Below, piece after piece: positions 5,902 through 11,251 of a stretch of DNA of 11,251 nt. Location: contig BOAV01000080.1 of assembly GCA_026002045.1 (NCBI GenBank), positions 1-11,251 on the forward strand. Reading direction: 5' to 3'. The DNA comes from Spirochaetia bacterium (GTDB lineage Bacteria; Spirochaetota; Spirochaetia; Treponematales; Breznakiellaceae). Each line of letters opens with the position of its first letter. The first letter of the stretch is position 1. The notes beneath the pieces were generated by a model that was not told where the DNA came from, made no database searches, and saw nothing but the letters and a program-made list of their open reading frames with translations. Both the position numbers and the translations under genes were made by a program.

Positions 5902-5930
5902 AACATATGACGTATTGTTCATATTGTCAA
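5902..5930 (-). promoter_or_regulatory. promoter and probable operator of the toxin-antitoxin operon
   Basis: Minus-strand TTGACA (5930-5925), a 17-bp spacer and TATGTT (5907-5902). The spacer and -10 carry an imperfect inverted repeat, ACATATGA (5903-5910) against TCATATTGT (5919-5927), a plausible binding site for antitoxin autorepression. The -10 is so close to the toxin ATG (5896) that the transcript should be leaderless. Confidence 0.6.
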
Positions 5931-5989
5931 GCAGAATAGCCACCAAAGGAAGATGATGGATAAGCCAAGTCCCGAAGGGGTCTTCTCTT

Positions 5990-6062
5990 CCCCCCTGCAA
6001 CCGTGCCTCCCCACGGGCACAGACTCCGGTTGCAGGGGGGCTGAGCTGGTTATAGGGAAACG
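5990..6062 (+). repeat. nested-palindrome repeat, copy C (minimal form)
   Basis: The smallest copy. CCCCCCTGCAACCG (5990-6003) and CGGTTGCAGGGGGG (6027-6040) are a perfect 14-bp inverted repeat enclosing only the CCGTG...CACGG hairpin and a short GCACAGACTC. The shared right flank runs to 6062. Other copies look like this one with further stems placed between CACGGGCAC and ACTCCGG. A shortened relative of the 69-bp repeat lies just left (5965-5993). Confidence 0.88.
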
Positions 6063-6158
6063 CTTTGTTGGTGTCAGGCACCCCTGCATTCCCCCGTTTT
6101 TCCTTCAAATTTCTCTCCCTCATTGATCCGCCACCCATGCGAGTGCCCTATATAATGC

Positions 6159-7091
6159 ATGAAAAAGCGGCGAAAAACCCACATCTTTGACAAAATGTTC
6201 AAGCAGTTGATGCACCTGTCAAAAAAGGCGGTGATCCACTTCATCAACGGGTTGTTTGGGGTGGACCATCCCCTGAACAGCCCCGTGAGCTACCCCGGTA
6301 CCGAGTATGTCACCCCGGACTGGCGGCGTTATGTGTCGGATATGGTGATCATCATCAGGGACTGCAAGTACCAGCTTGAAGCCCAGATCAGCAATGACCT
6401 CAATATGGCGCTCCGGGTGTTCCGGTACGGGTTTGAGGAGAGCCTGCGGTCCCGGAGCCTTGCGGATGACGGGGAAATCACCCTGCCCTTCCCCCAGGTG
6501 CGGGTCATCTATTGGGAAACGAGCCGAAAAACTCCGGACACGCTGACCGTAAATTTGGTTTTCCCCGATGGGACACGGCACAAGTATGAGGTGGATGCCT
6601 TCAAGTTTCTGGATCACAGCATTGCGGAGCTGGAAGAGCGGAACATGAGCATCCTGCTGCCCTTTTACGTGCTGAAACTACGGAAACAGGTAAAAGCGGC
6701 CAAAACCGGCAGACGGCGGCTGGAACTGTCGGAGGAGATGCGGGATATCATCGATAACCTGGAAGCCACCGTCAAACGGAGCGCCGGGGCAGGGGTATTG
6801 GACAAAGAAGATACCCTCATGGTACTTAATGATCTGAATCAGTTGTATCACGAACTATATAATGGCTATAATGAATTCAGGAGGACGGATGAAATGCGGT
6901 TCGAAAAGTATGAACATCCTATAGAAGGGTTGAAGCGAGAGTTGAAGCGTAAGGCGATTCGACAAGGGCTGCGGGAAGGACGGCTGAAGGGACGGCAGGA
7001 AATTGCCCTGAAAATGAAGGCTGATGGTCTCCCGGCTGAAAAAATAGCCGCATATACCGGTCTTTCCCCTGAAAAAATCGAAAAGCTCTAG
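6159..7091 (+). CDS. Rpn/PD-(D/E)XK nuclease-family putative transposase
   Basis: 310-aa protein of the PD-(D/E)XK nuclease-like transposase group related to Rpn/YhgA proteins. Members are DNA endonucleases linked to recombination or phage-related functions. The N-terminal FDKMFKQLM and AVIHFINGLFG segments are typical. The catalytic core is Asp61 (VSDMVII) with Glu74-x-Gln76 (YQLEAQISND), the ExQ variant of ExK, followed by a MALRVFRYGF helix. The C-terminus has the usual basic KGR-type linker and a short helical tail (LPAEKIAAYTGLSPEKIEKL). There is no Shine-Dalgarno. A TATAAT (6151-6156) lies too close to serve as this gene's promoter at this start, so expression may be low or start elsewhere. 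It is the only plus-strand gene of the island, and repeat D begins 10 nt after its stop. Confidence 0.85.
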   Translation: MKKRRKTHIFDKMFKQLMHLSKKAVIHFINGLFGVDHPLNSPVSYPGTEYVTPDWRRYVSDMVIIIRDCKYQLEAQISNDLNMALRVFRYGFEESLRSRSLADDGEITLPFPQVRVIYWETSRKTPDTLTVNLVFPDGTRHKYEVDAFKFLDHSIAELEERNMSILLPFYVLKLRKQVKAAKTGRRRLELSEEMRDIIDNLEATVKRSAGAGVLDKEDTLMVLNDLNQLYHELYNGYNEFRRTDEMRFEKYEHPIEGLKRELKRKAIRQGLREGRLKGRQEIALKMKADGLPAEKIAAYTGLSPEKIEKL

Positions 7092-7100
7092 CCTTTACTT

Positions 7101-7175
7101 CCCCCCTGCAACCGTGCCGTCCCACGGGCACAGATACGGTTGTGGGAGGGCGGCGCATTGCCGCTTCCATCGCCC
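7101..7175 (+). repeat. nested-palindrome repeat, left half only (D-left)
   Basis: CCCCCCTGCAACCG (7101-7114), hairpin CCGTG-CCGTCC-CACGG, then GGGAGGGCGGCGCATTGCCG and CTTCCATCGCCCG, matching the left half of copy E (7941-7993). The right half is missing, and a complete copy (7184) starts within ten bases. Confidence 0.75.
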
Positions 7176-7183
7176 GCCCCCAG

Positions 7184-7362
7184 CCCCCCTGCAACCGTAC
7201 AGTCCCACGGGCACGCAAAGGCATAATCGGGGGTCCTGTCAGGGAATTGCATGTCCTTCTGCGAAGGCCACGCAATTCCCTGACACCCCCCGCCACCGTT
7301 ATCCCCAGCGTGCCCGTCACAAACTCCGGTTGCAGGGGGGCTGAGCTGGTAATAGGGAAACG
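7184..7362 (+). repeat. nested-palindrome repeat, copy D
   Basis: Complete terminal inverted repeat (CCCCCCTGCAACCG at 7184-7197, CGGTTGCAGGGGGG at 7327-7340) with the copy-B interior. Positions 7204-7350 are identical to 4964-5110. The first hairpin has decayed (CCGTACAGTCCCACGG). The shared flank continues to 7362 and then CTTTGTTGGTGTCAGGCACCC. The 527-bp gap 7092-7618 contains this copy, D-left, the 69-bp repeat and low-complexity joins, but no gene. Confidence 0.88.
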
Positions 7363-7436
7363 CTTTGTTGGTGTCAGGCACCCGAAGGGCTCCTATTGAT
7401 GGTCAAGTTTAACCCAAGCCCCTCCCCGGATTTAAA

Positions 7437-7527
7437 AACCGCGAAGGCGACAAAGGAAGATGAGGGATAGCCTGGTCCCGAAGGGCTCTTCTCTTCCCCT
7501 TTGCGCGCCTTCGTCGCCTTGGCGGTT
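7437..7527. repeat. interrupted 20-bp inverted repeat
   Basis: AACCGCGAAGGCGACAAAGG (7437-7456) and CCTTCGTCGCCTTGGCGGTT (7508-7527) are inverted complements with 18 of 20 matching, about 50 bp apart. The sequence between them holds most of the 69-bp repeat. Confidence 0.65.
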
Positions 7528-7539
7528 AAATTCCTCCCC
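7471..7539 (+). repeat. 69-bp direct repeat (second copy)
   Basis: Matches 4591-4659 with two differences. Same orientation, 2880 bp away. Confidence 0.85.
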
Positions 7540-7618
7540 TTCCCTCATAATTCGTGGATTTTTCGTGTAATCCGTGGTCCTCTTCGTCTTTCAAGCCCCC
7601 GACACCATTTACCGTAAA

Positions 7619-7861
7619 CTATTTCTTACCGGTAAAGGCATCGGCCATGGCTTCGTGAAGTTTCTGTGCTTCATCGCTCATACCATCATGCAGCAAGAGG
7701 GCATGGGTGGCATTCCCTATGGCGACCATATATTTTTCTATGTGATGAAGATCATTTGTCTTTATCTTATGGTTTTGGTAAATGGTAAAAATAACCCCAA
7801 TACCCGTACATAAGGCCACCACCGTTTGAACTGAAAGCAGTTGATCGAGTAGTGTGTTCAT
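7619..7861 (-). CDS. 80-aa small membrane protein, function unknown
   Basis: 80 aa from the ATG at 7861, chosen because GGAGG sits 5 nt upstream; a longer in-frame reading runs into the promoter and flank sequence. Residues about 12-28 (QTVVALCTGIGVIFTIY) form one transmembrane helix. A soluble tail follows (HKIKTNDLHHIEKYMVAIGN and further) with His-rich stretches and a helical MSDEAQKLHEAMADAF end. It could be a phage-like accessory or holin-type protein, but nothing decisive is visible. Its upstream segment (7862-7911) closely matches that of the 41-aa ORF, including the promoter, and joins repeat copy E. No terminator is seen downstream. Confidence 0.7.
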   Translation of the reverse strand: MNTLLDQLLSVQTVVALCTGIGVIFTIYQNHKIKTNDLHHIEKYMVAIGNATHALLLHDGMSDEAQKLHEAMADAFTGKK

Positions 7862-7877
7862 GGCATCCTCCTCTATT

Positions 7878-7906
7878 AATTTACCCCGGCCCGGCCCGGA
7901 AGTCAA
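7878..7906 (-). promoter_or_regulatory. shared-type promoter upstream of the 80-aa gene
   Basis: Minus-strand TTGACT (7906-7901), a 17-bp spacer and TAAATT (7883-7878). The flank is the same as at 4902-4930 except for a GGCCG duplication. Spacing is 17 bp in both copies because different -10 boxes are used. Confidence 0.5.
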
Positions 7907-7919
7907 TATCTCGCCCCAG

Positions 7920-8136
7920 CCCCCTGCAACCGTGGCTCCCCACGGGCACAGACACGGCGGCGGGAGGGCGGCGCATTGCCGCTTCCATCGCCCGTCCTCG
8001 AAACTGCGAACCTTCGGTTCTCAGTTTCTGCGGGTTCGCGATGTTCAGCGGCAACGCACCGCCCTCCCGCCGACTGCCCGTGATCGTTTGTTACAAACTC
8101 CGGTTGCAGGGAGGCTGAGCTGGTTATAGGGAAACG
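7920..8136 (+). repeat. nested-palindrome repeat, copy E (long-stem form)
   Basis: Ends CCCCCTGCAACCG (7920-7932) and CGGTTGCAGGGAGG (8101-8114). The inner stems differ from copies A/B/D/F: CACGGGCA/TGCCCGTG, then a perfect 14-bp CGGCGGGAGGGCGG/CCGCCCTCCCGCCG (7958-7971, 8059-8072), then GCATTGCCGC/GCGGCAACGC. The centre is GAAACTG-c-GAACC-TTC-GGTTC-t-CAGTTTC (8000-8028). The shared flank ends at 8136. Confidence 0.88.
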
Positions 8137-8230
8137 TGGTTAAATTCTTCTTTCCCCTCTCCCTCCTCCTTCCTTCGTGTACTTTGTGTCTTCGTGTGGT
8201 TAAATTCTTCTTTCTTCTGTCCGTGAGGTC
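8137..8230. other. low-complexity CTTCGTG / TTAAATTC intergenic stretch
   Basis: Pyrimidine-rich sequence with repeated GTGGTTAAATTCTTCTTTC (about 8136-8154 and 8196-8215) around CCTTCGTGTACTTTGTGTC. No gene, and no fixed unit beyond the short words. The same words recur at 5120-5190 and, inverted, at 10640-10865 and 11060-11105. Confidence 0.6.
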
Positions 8231-8269
8231 ACAAATAAAAAAGGGCCGCCCGGTTTTCCCGGACAGCCC
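8231..8269 (-). terminator. intrinsic terminator of the OMP-lipoprotein unit
   Basis: Read on the minus strand, GGGCTGTCCGG (8269-8259), loop GAAAA and CCGGGCGGCCC (8253-8243) pair over 11 positions including two G-U pairs. TTTTTTATTTG follows. This is a textbook intrinsic terminator, 40 nt beyond the lipoprotein stop. Confidence 0.92.
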
Positions 8270-8308
8270 CCATTTACCGTTTAATAAATACCGAAGTATT
8301 TCCGGATT

Positions 8309-8737
8309 TTAGTGAGTCAGCTTAAAGGTCTTCGACCTTATGTAGGTATTACCATCATACGTCACAGCTACCTTGGCTGTTGTGGACGTGAAGTATGGAT
8401 CAGTTTTGAGTGCAAAATTCTTACTTATTGCACTACCACTAAGAATCATCCCAGTTAAACCAGTGGTAGCAGTAGTGTTAGACAGCGAGCCATAGACATC
8501 CGTTACTTTAGGGTCAAGCAAAGAGACGACCTCACTACCGTTCTTCAGAAGGTAAGCATTTAAGGTACTATTACCGTGACTGATGGAATTGGGTTCCGTA
8601 CCAGTCCATGAATCGGCAGTGTCGAACACAATCGTGTAAACGTCCGCCGAGGCGCTGTAGTCAGCGCATCCAGTAAAGACCAGGCCCAATACCAGTGCAA
8701 GGGCCAAGATTCCTGCAAAAAGCAATTTGTTTTTCAT
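8309..8737 (-). CDS. small lipoprotein, function unknown
   Basis: 142 aa from the ATG at 8737, which has GGAGG 5 nt upstream. A longer reading from further upstream would cross the intercistronic hairpins and has no ribosome site. Residues 1-23 are a signal peptide (MKNKLLFAGILALALVLG and on) ending in the lipobox F-T-G-Cys24, so the mature protein is lipidated. The remainder is Ser/Thr-rich and beta-like, with no cysteines and no recognised domain; the end is TYIRSKTFKLTH. It lies downstream of the outer-membrane barrel gene on the same strand and ends at a strong terminator, so the two form one transcription unit. It may be an accessory of the barrel or a separate surface antigen; sequence alone does not say. 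Confidence 0.85.
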   Translation of the reverse strand: MKNKLLFAGILALALVLGLVFTGCADYSASADVYTIVFDTADSWTGTEPNSISHGNSTLNAYLLKNGSEVVSLLDPKVTDVYGSLSNTTATTGLTGMILSGSAISKNFALKTDPYFTSTTAKVAVTYDGNTYIRSKTFKLTH

Positions 8738-8760
8738 AAAATCCTCCATGAGAGTATTTT

Positions 8761-8804
8761 GTAGGGGCCATGCCCCCACAGGCCGTCCGGAAATAAACCC
8801 GGAC
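8761..8804 (-). other. tandem intercistronic hairpins between barrel and lipoprotein genes
   Basis: In minus-strand RNA, GUCCGG/CCGGAC (8785-8804, 8-nt loop) is followed by GUGGGGGC-AUG-GCCCCUAC (8761-8779), the latter with a G-U pair that would be an A-C mismatch in plus-strand RNA. There is no U-run, so this suggests mRNA processing, protection or partial attenuation instead of full termination. Confidence 0.6.
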
Positions 8805-8822
8805 AACCTTCATCGGGTCGAT

Positions 8823-10484
8823 TTAGAACGCCACCTTCAACCGAAGGGGAACGCTAAAGGCAAAAAAGCCGGTTTGATTATTGGCAAAAGTGCCAGTCTG
8901 AGCGGCAAAACCGGTCGGAGCAGTATAACCAGACTGGGTAGAACTATATTTTATGGTCGTACTGTCAATATCGAAGGCAAGGCCGCCCTCAAGGGTCACA
9001 AAGCTGTTTATGGTATACGCCGCAGACACTGCGATCCTGAGCTGCTCATGGGCACGTTCGGTAGTCACCGCGTAGGTGTTGGCGGGAACAGAAACACCAA
9101 ATTGCGCCTCAGGAGTGGTATCGTTTACGTATTTGTAAGTACCAAAACGGTTTCCAAGCTCAAAAATACCGGTTAAGCTGTCGGTGATCTTGTACTTGGC
9201 GACCAAGGCGTTATACATGGCAAAGTAAGAATCTTCATCCCCGGGCCCATCTATGGTACCACCCAAACCTCTGTATACTTTTGTGGTATTATAGGGGTCG
9301 CCATCGTCCTCATATTTGACGGCGGCAAAACTGAAGTTGTTGTTGAGCCCAAGGGTAAGCTTATCGATGCCGGTGTAGGAAACGCGGAGATCAATACCGC
9401 TTCTGAAAGGATTAATATACTCCTGCGAAACCGTAGCCCAAGCGGGCTTCCCTGTTGTTGTATCACCAATAGTATCTTTTTCCTCGGCCAATACGAGTCC
9501 GGAATATCCGACGCTCAGGCCCAAGCCCTTTACCGCAGTAAGCTGGAGGTATGCGCCAAAGGAATTCCAGTACCTGCCTTTATGATCGGGCTGGGGAAAT
9601 TGGGTGCCGTCGGTGTCGGTGTCGTAACCGGCGATCTTGTAGATCAGGTCAAAGTTTAAGGCATCGGCAATGGCAACGCCGGATACCCGGATACCCGCGT
9701 TAACTTTGTTCCAGGAATAGCTGCCATAGACAGGATAAGTAGCCTCAGGAACAGCAGGAGCGGAGGGGCCGCTAATGCTCGTGGGAACACCATAAATACC
9801 GCCGGACAGGTCTATGTAGATGGGCTTGAGGTCAATTTTTGCCGCCACAAAAGCCTGGCTCCAGGCCGGGTTGGCCCCTTTCGCAAGGTTGTTAATATCC
9901 TGGGCGCTAAAAGCACCACCGGCTAACACTCCCCCGATGCCGTTGTTATACAGCAGGATACCGTAGTTATCTTGCTTGAGGGTGTTAAAATCGGTAAGAT
10001 TTTGAAGGCGGTCAACCTTGCCCCGATCCGCCACATTGGTAAGAATACCGGTTACTTTGCCAACCTTCCCGCTGAGGGTAAAATCACCAATCGTGGCAGA
10101 AAGAAGGGTCGTGGCTGTATCGTTACCATTCAAGAAACCCGCATCAGGGTTAGCCCCCGCTGCAGTCGGCTGGACAGTCCCATCCGAAACGGCGAAGAGA
10201 TTATCAGCCTTAAACTGAATATTGGCGGCAAAATTCCCATCGGGGTCGGTATAGCCCACCACGAGCCGCACCTCAGGCTGCTTCCAGAAGCTTCCACTGA
10301 AAAACTGGAAGGCAGAGGCGCCCGCATAATTGGCATTGGCCGGGTCTGCGGAATCGCCTATCGGCACTTGCAGCTTCAAAAATTCAGGGGCGATGTTTGC
10401 AGCACTGAAACTTGCCTTAAACTGGGCAAATACAGAAACTGACAATACAGTGAATAAGACTGAAATAGCTATGAGCTTTTTCAT
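8823..10484 (-). CDS. outer-membrane beta-barrel protein (porin-like)
   Basis: 553-aa predicted outer-membrane barrel. The signal peptide MKKLIAISVLFTVLSVSVFA is followed by Gln21, fitting signal peptidase I cleavage at VFA-Q. The mature protein is rich in alternating beta strands with aromatic girdle residues (VRLVVGYTD, KLTLGLNNNFSFA, LRIAVSAAYTI). It ends FFAFSVPLRLKVAF, with the terminal Phe recognised by the BAM machinery. It has many Asp/Asn/Gly turns and no cysteine. The substrate is unknown. The start ATG at 10484 follows AAGGAGGAG (10495-10487). A near-consensus promoter, a structured leader and the downstream terminator suggest high expression. I cannot assign it to a named Treponema porin. 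Confidence 0.88.
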   Translation of the reverse strand: MKKLIAISVLFTVLSVSVFAQFKASFSAANIAPEFLKLQVPIGDSADPANANYAGASAFQFFSGSFWKQPEVRLVVGYTDPDGNFAANIQFKADNLFAVSDGTVQPTAAGANPDAGFLNGNDTATTLLSATIGDFTLSGKVGKVTGILTNVADRGKVDRLQNLTDFNTLKQDNYGILLYNNGIGGVLAGGAFSAQDINNLAKGANPAWSQAFVAAKIDLKPIYIDLSGGIYGVPTSISGPSAPAVPEATYPVYGSYSWNKVNAGIRVSGVAIADALNFDLIYKIAGYDTDTDGTQFPQPDHKGRYWNSFGAYLQLTAVKGLGLSVGYSGLVLAEEKDTIGDTTTGKPAWATVSQEYINPFRSGIDLRVSYTGIDKLTLGLNNNFSFAAVKYEDDGDPYNTTKVYRGLGGTIDGPGDEDSYFAMYNALVAKYKITDSLTGIFELGNRFGTYKYVNDTTPEAQFGVSVPANTYAVTTERAHEQLRIAVSAAYTINSFVTLEGGLAFDIDSTTIKYSSTQSGYTAPTGFAAQTGTFANNQTGFFAFSVPLRLKVAF

Positions 10485-10504
10485 ATCTCCTCCTTAAACT
10501 GACA

Positions 10505-10539
10505 AGAAGGAAATAACCAACGGTTACTCAGCTCCTTCT
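10505..10539 (-). promoter_or_regulatory. structured 5' leader of the barrel gene
   Basis: In the mRNA, AGAAGGA (10539-10533) pairs with UCCUUCU (10511-10505), enclosing AACC-GUU-GGUU. The UCCUU arm could alternatively pair with the AAGGA of the ribosome site at 10495-10491. This offers a possible on/off choice for translation. Confidence 0.45.
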
Positions 10540-10562
10540 TTACTTTATAGTAAACAATATAG

Positions 10563-10591
10563 ATTTTATCCGATTTTATTTTTTTTGTCAA
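10563..10591 (-). promoter_or_regulatory. near-consensus sigma70 promoter of the barrel gene
   Basis: Minus-strand TTGACA (10591-10586), a 17-bp A-rich spacer and TAAAAT (10568-10563). The surroundings are very A/T-rich, including A-tracts just upstream that could act as an UP element. This is the best promoter match in the window. Confidence 0.85.
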
Positions 10592-10639
10592 CATATTTTT
10601 ACTTTTTTTCCAAAATTTGTAACTATTTCGGGAGAAAGG

Positions 10640-10864
10640 GGATTAACCACAGACCACACTGACCCTCACGGACAAAGGAAGAGGAATTTAACCTCGAACC
10701 ACACGGATAATAAGGAAGAAATCAACAACCCCGCCGCAAACGGCTAAACTTGACCCACAGAATGAAGAATAATTAACCACAAAGGGCACAAAGGGGAAGA
10801 GGCTCACACGGAGGCACGGAGACACAAAGGAGGAGGAGGGAGAGGGGAAAGAAGAATTTAACCA
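10640..10864. other. gene-free low-complexity intergenic stretch
   Basis: Purine-rich sequence built from variants of ATTAACCACA, CACACGGA, CACAAAGG and GAATTTAACC, the complement of words seen at 4620-4660 and 8137-8222. It includes AAACTTGACCC, the word that holds the rubrerythrin -35 box. No convincing ORF or RNA gene seen. Confidence 0.6.
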
Positions 10865-11059
10865 CGTTTCCCTATTACCAGCTCAGCCCCCCTGCAGCCG
10901 GAGTTTGTAACGGGCACGCTGGGGATAAAGGCGGCGGGGGGTCCAGTGTCGCGAGAGCGACAAATGGGATTCGTGACCCGCCTGCGGGGCATGAATCCCA
11001 TGGACAGGACCCCCGATTATGCCTTTGCGTGCCCGTGGGGAGCCACGGTTGCAGGGGGG
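10865..11059 (-). repeat. nested-palindrome repeat, copy F (inverted orientation)
   Basis: Inverse-orientation copy. The flank CGTTTCCCTATTACCAGC begins at 10865, ends are CCCCCCTGCAGCCG (10887-10900) and CGGTTGCAGGGGGG (11046-11059), and the interior is of the copy-A kind. Its middle stem is ATGGGATTC/GAATCCCAT where A has AGGGGAATTC/GAATTCCCCT, so both arms changed together. Its extra hairpin keeps TGTCGC/GCGACA with a TCTC loop instead of TTTC. Confidence 0.85.
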
Positions 11060-11112
11060 AAGAATTTAACCACGAACCACACGGACGGCCCGGACAAAGA
11101 AAACCAACAAAG

Positions 11113-11251
11113 CGTTTCCCTATTACCAGCTCAGCCCCCCTGCAACCGGAGTTTGTAACAAACGATCACGGGCAGGCGGCGGGAGGGCGGTGCGTTGCCG
11201 CTGAACATCGCGAACCCGCAGAAACTGAGAACCGAAGGTTCGCAGTTTCGA
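11113..11251 (-). repeat. nested-palindrome repeat, copy G (inverted, cut by window end)
   Basis: Inverse-orientation copy of type E, running off the window. Positions 11135-11251 match the reverse complement of 7998-8114 with two differences in 117 bp. It carries the same 14-bp stem arm and the central GAAACTG...CAGTTTC hairpin. The flank (11113-11134) matches the other copies. Confidence 0.85.

Noticed and set aside
6151..6156. TATAAT as the promoter of the Rpn-family gene.
   Set aside because: It is only 2 nt before the ATG, so transcription would start inside the gene. The nearest TTGATC is 22 bp upstream, too far.
4385..8136. Palindrome repeats as integron attC sites.
   Set aside because: The ends TGCAACCG/CGGTTGCA do not fit RYYYAAC/GTTRRRY. 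ATTTAAC/GTTAAAT words nearby fit by sequence, but they are part of low-complexity joins with no paired inner boxes. No integrase in the window.
4385..8136. CRISPR array.
   Set aside because: Repeats are long, unevenly spaced by hundreds of bases, and contain genes between them. No cas genes.
8727..10442. Plus-strand ORFs opposite the barrel gene (8727-9176, 9972-10442).
   Set aside because: The minus-strand gene has signal peptide, C-terminal Phe, promoter, ribosome site and terminator. The opposite frames are basic shadow readings.

Overview
The window looks like chromosome from a spirochaete, most likely a termite-gut-type Treponema. This is inferred from the mix of loose lipoboxes, a C-terminal-Phe outer-membrane barrel, and the style of the metA, rubrerythrin and mnmA proteins; no database search was possible.

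Left block (1-4138), ordinary housekeeping. The left edge holds the first 18 codons of a minus-strand IS200/IS605-type Y1 transposase and its hairpin-bearing left end. Next comes metA, whose Glu111 predicts acetyl-CoA use. A probable operon of rubrerythrin, an HD-domain phosphohydrolase and the tRNA thiolase mnmA follows behind a good sigma70-type promoter. mnmA overlaps a convergent lipoprotein gene by 22 bp.

Middle block (about 4200-8230), an accessory island. Minus-strand genes (four small membrane proteins of 30, 31, 41 and 80 aa, and a HigB/HigA-like toxin-antitoxin pair) and one plus-strand Rpn/PD-(D/E)XK gene alternate with copies of a nested-palindrome repeat. The smallest copy (5990-6040) is a 14-bp perfect inverted repeat around one hairpin. 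Longer copies carry different nested stems inside the same ends. Stem sequences differ between copies while pairing is kept, so folding appears to be under selection. Gene-flanking sequences are also shared between units: a promoter segment, a 22-bp right flank and a 25-bp gene-end segment. This gives a cassette-like layout, although no integrase is present and the ends do not match integron attC sites.

Right block (8231-11251). A complete minus-strand transcription unit has a near-consensus promoter (10563-10591), a structured leader, a 553-aa outer-membrane beta-barrel gene, intercistronic hairpins, a small lipoprotein gene and a strong intrinsic terminator (8231-8269). Beyond it lie low-complexity intergenic sequence and two more palindrome repeats in inverted orientation. 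The last of these is nearly identical to the copy at 7998-8114, so the surface-protein unit sits between inverted repeats.

The most interesting content is the palindrome family and its association with overlooked small membrane-protein genes, the toxin-antitoxin pair and the nuclease-like gene.
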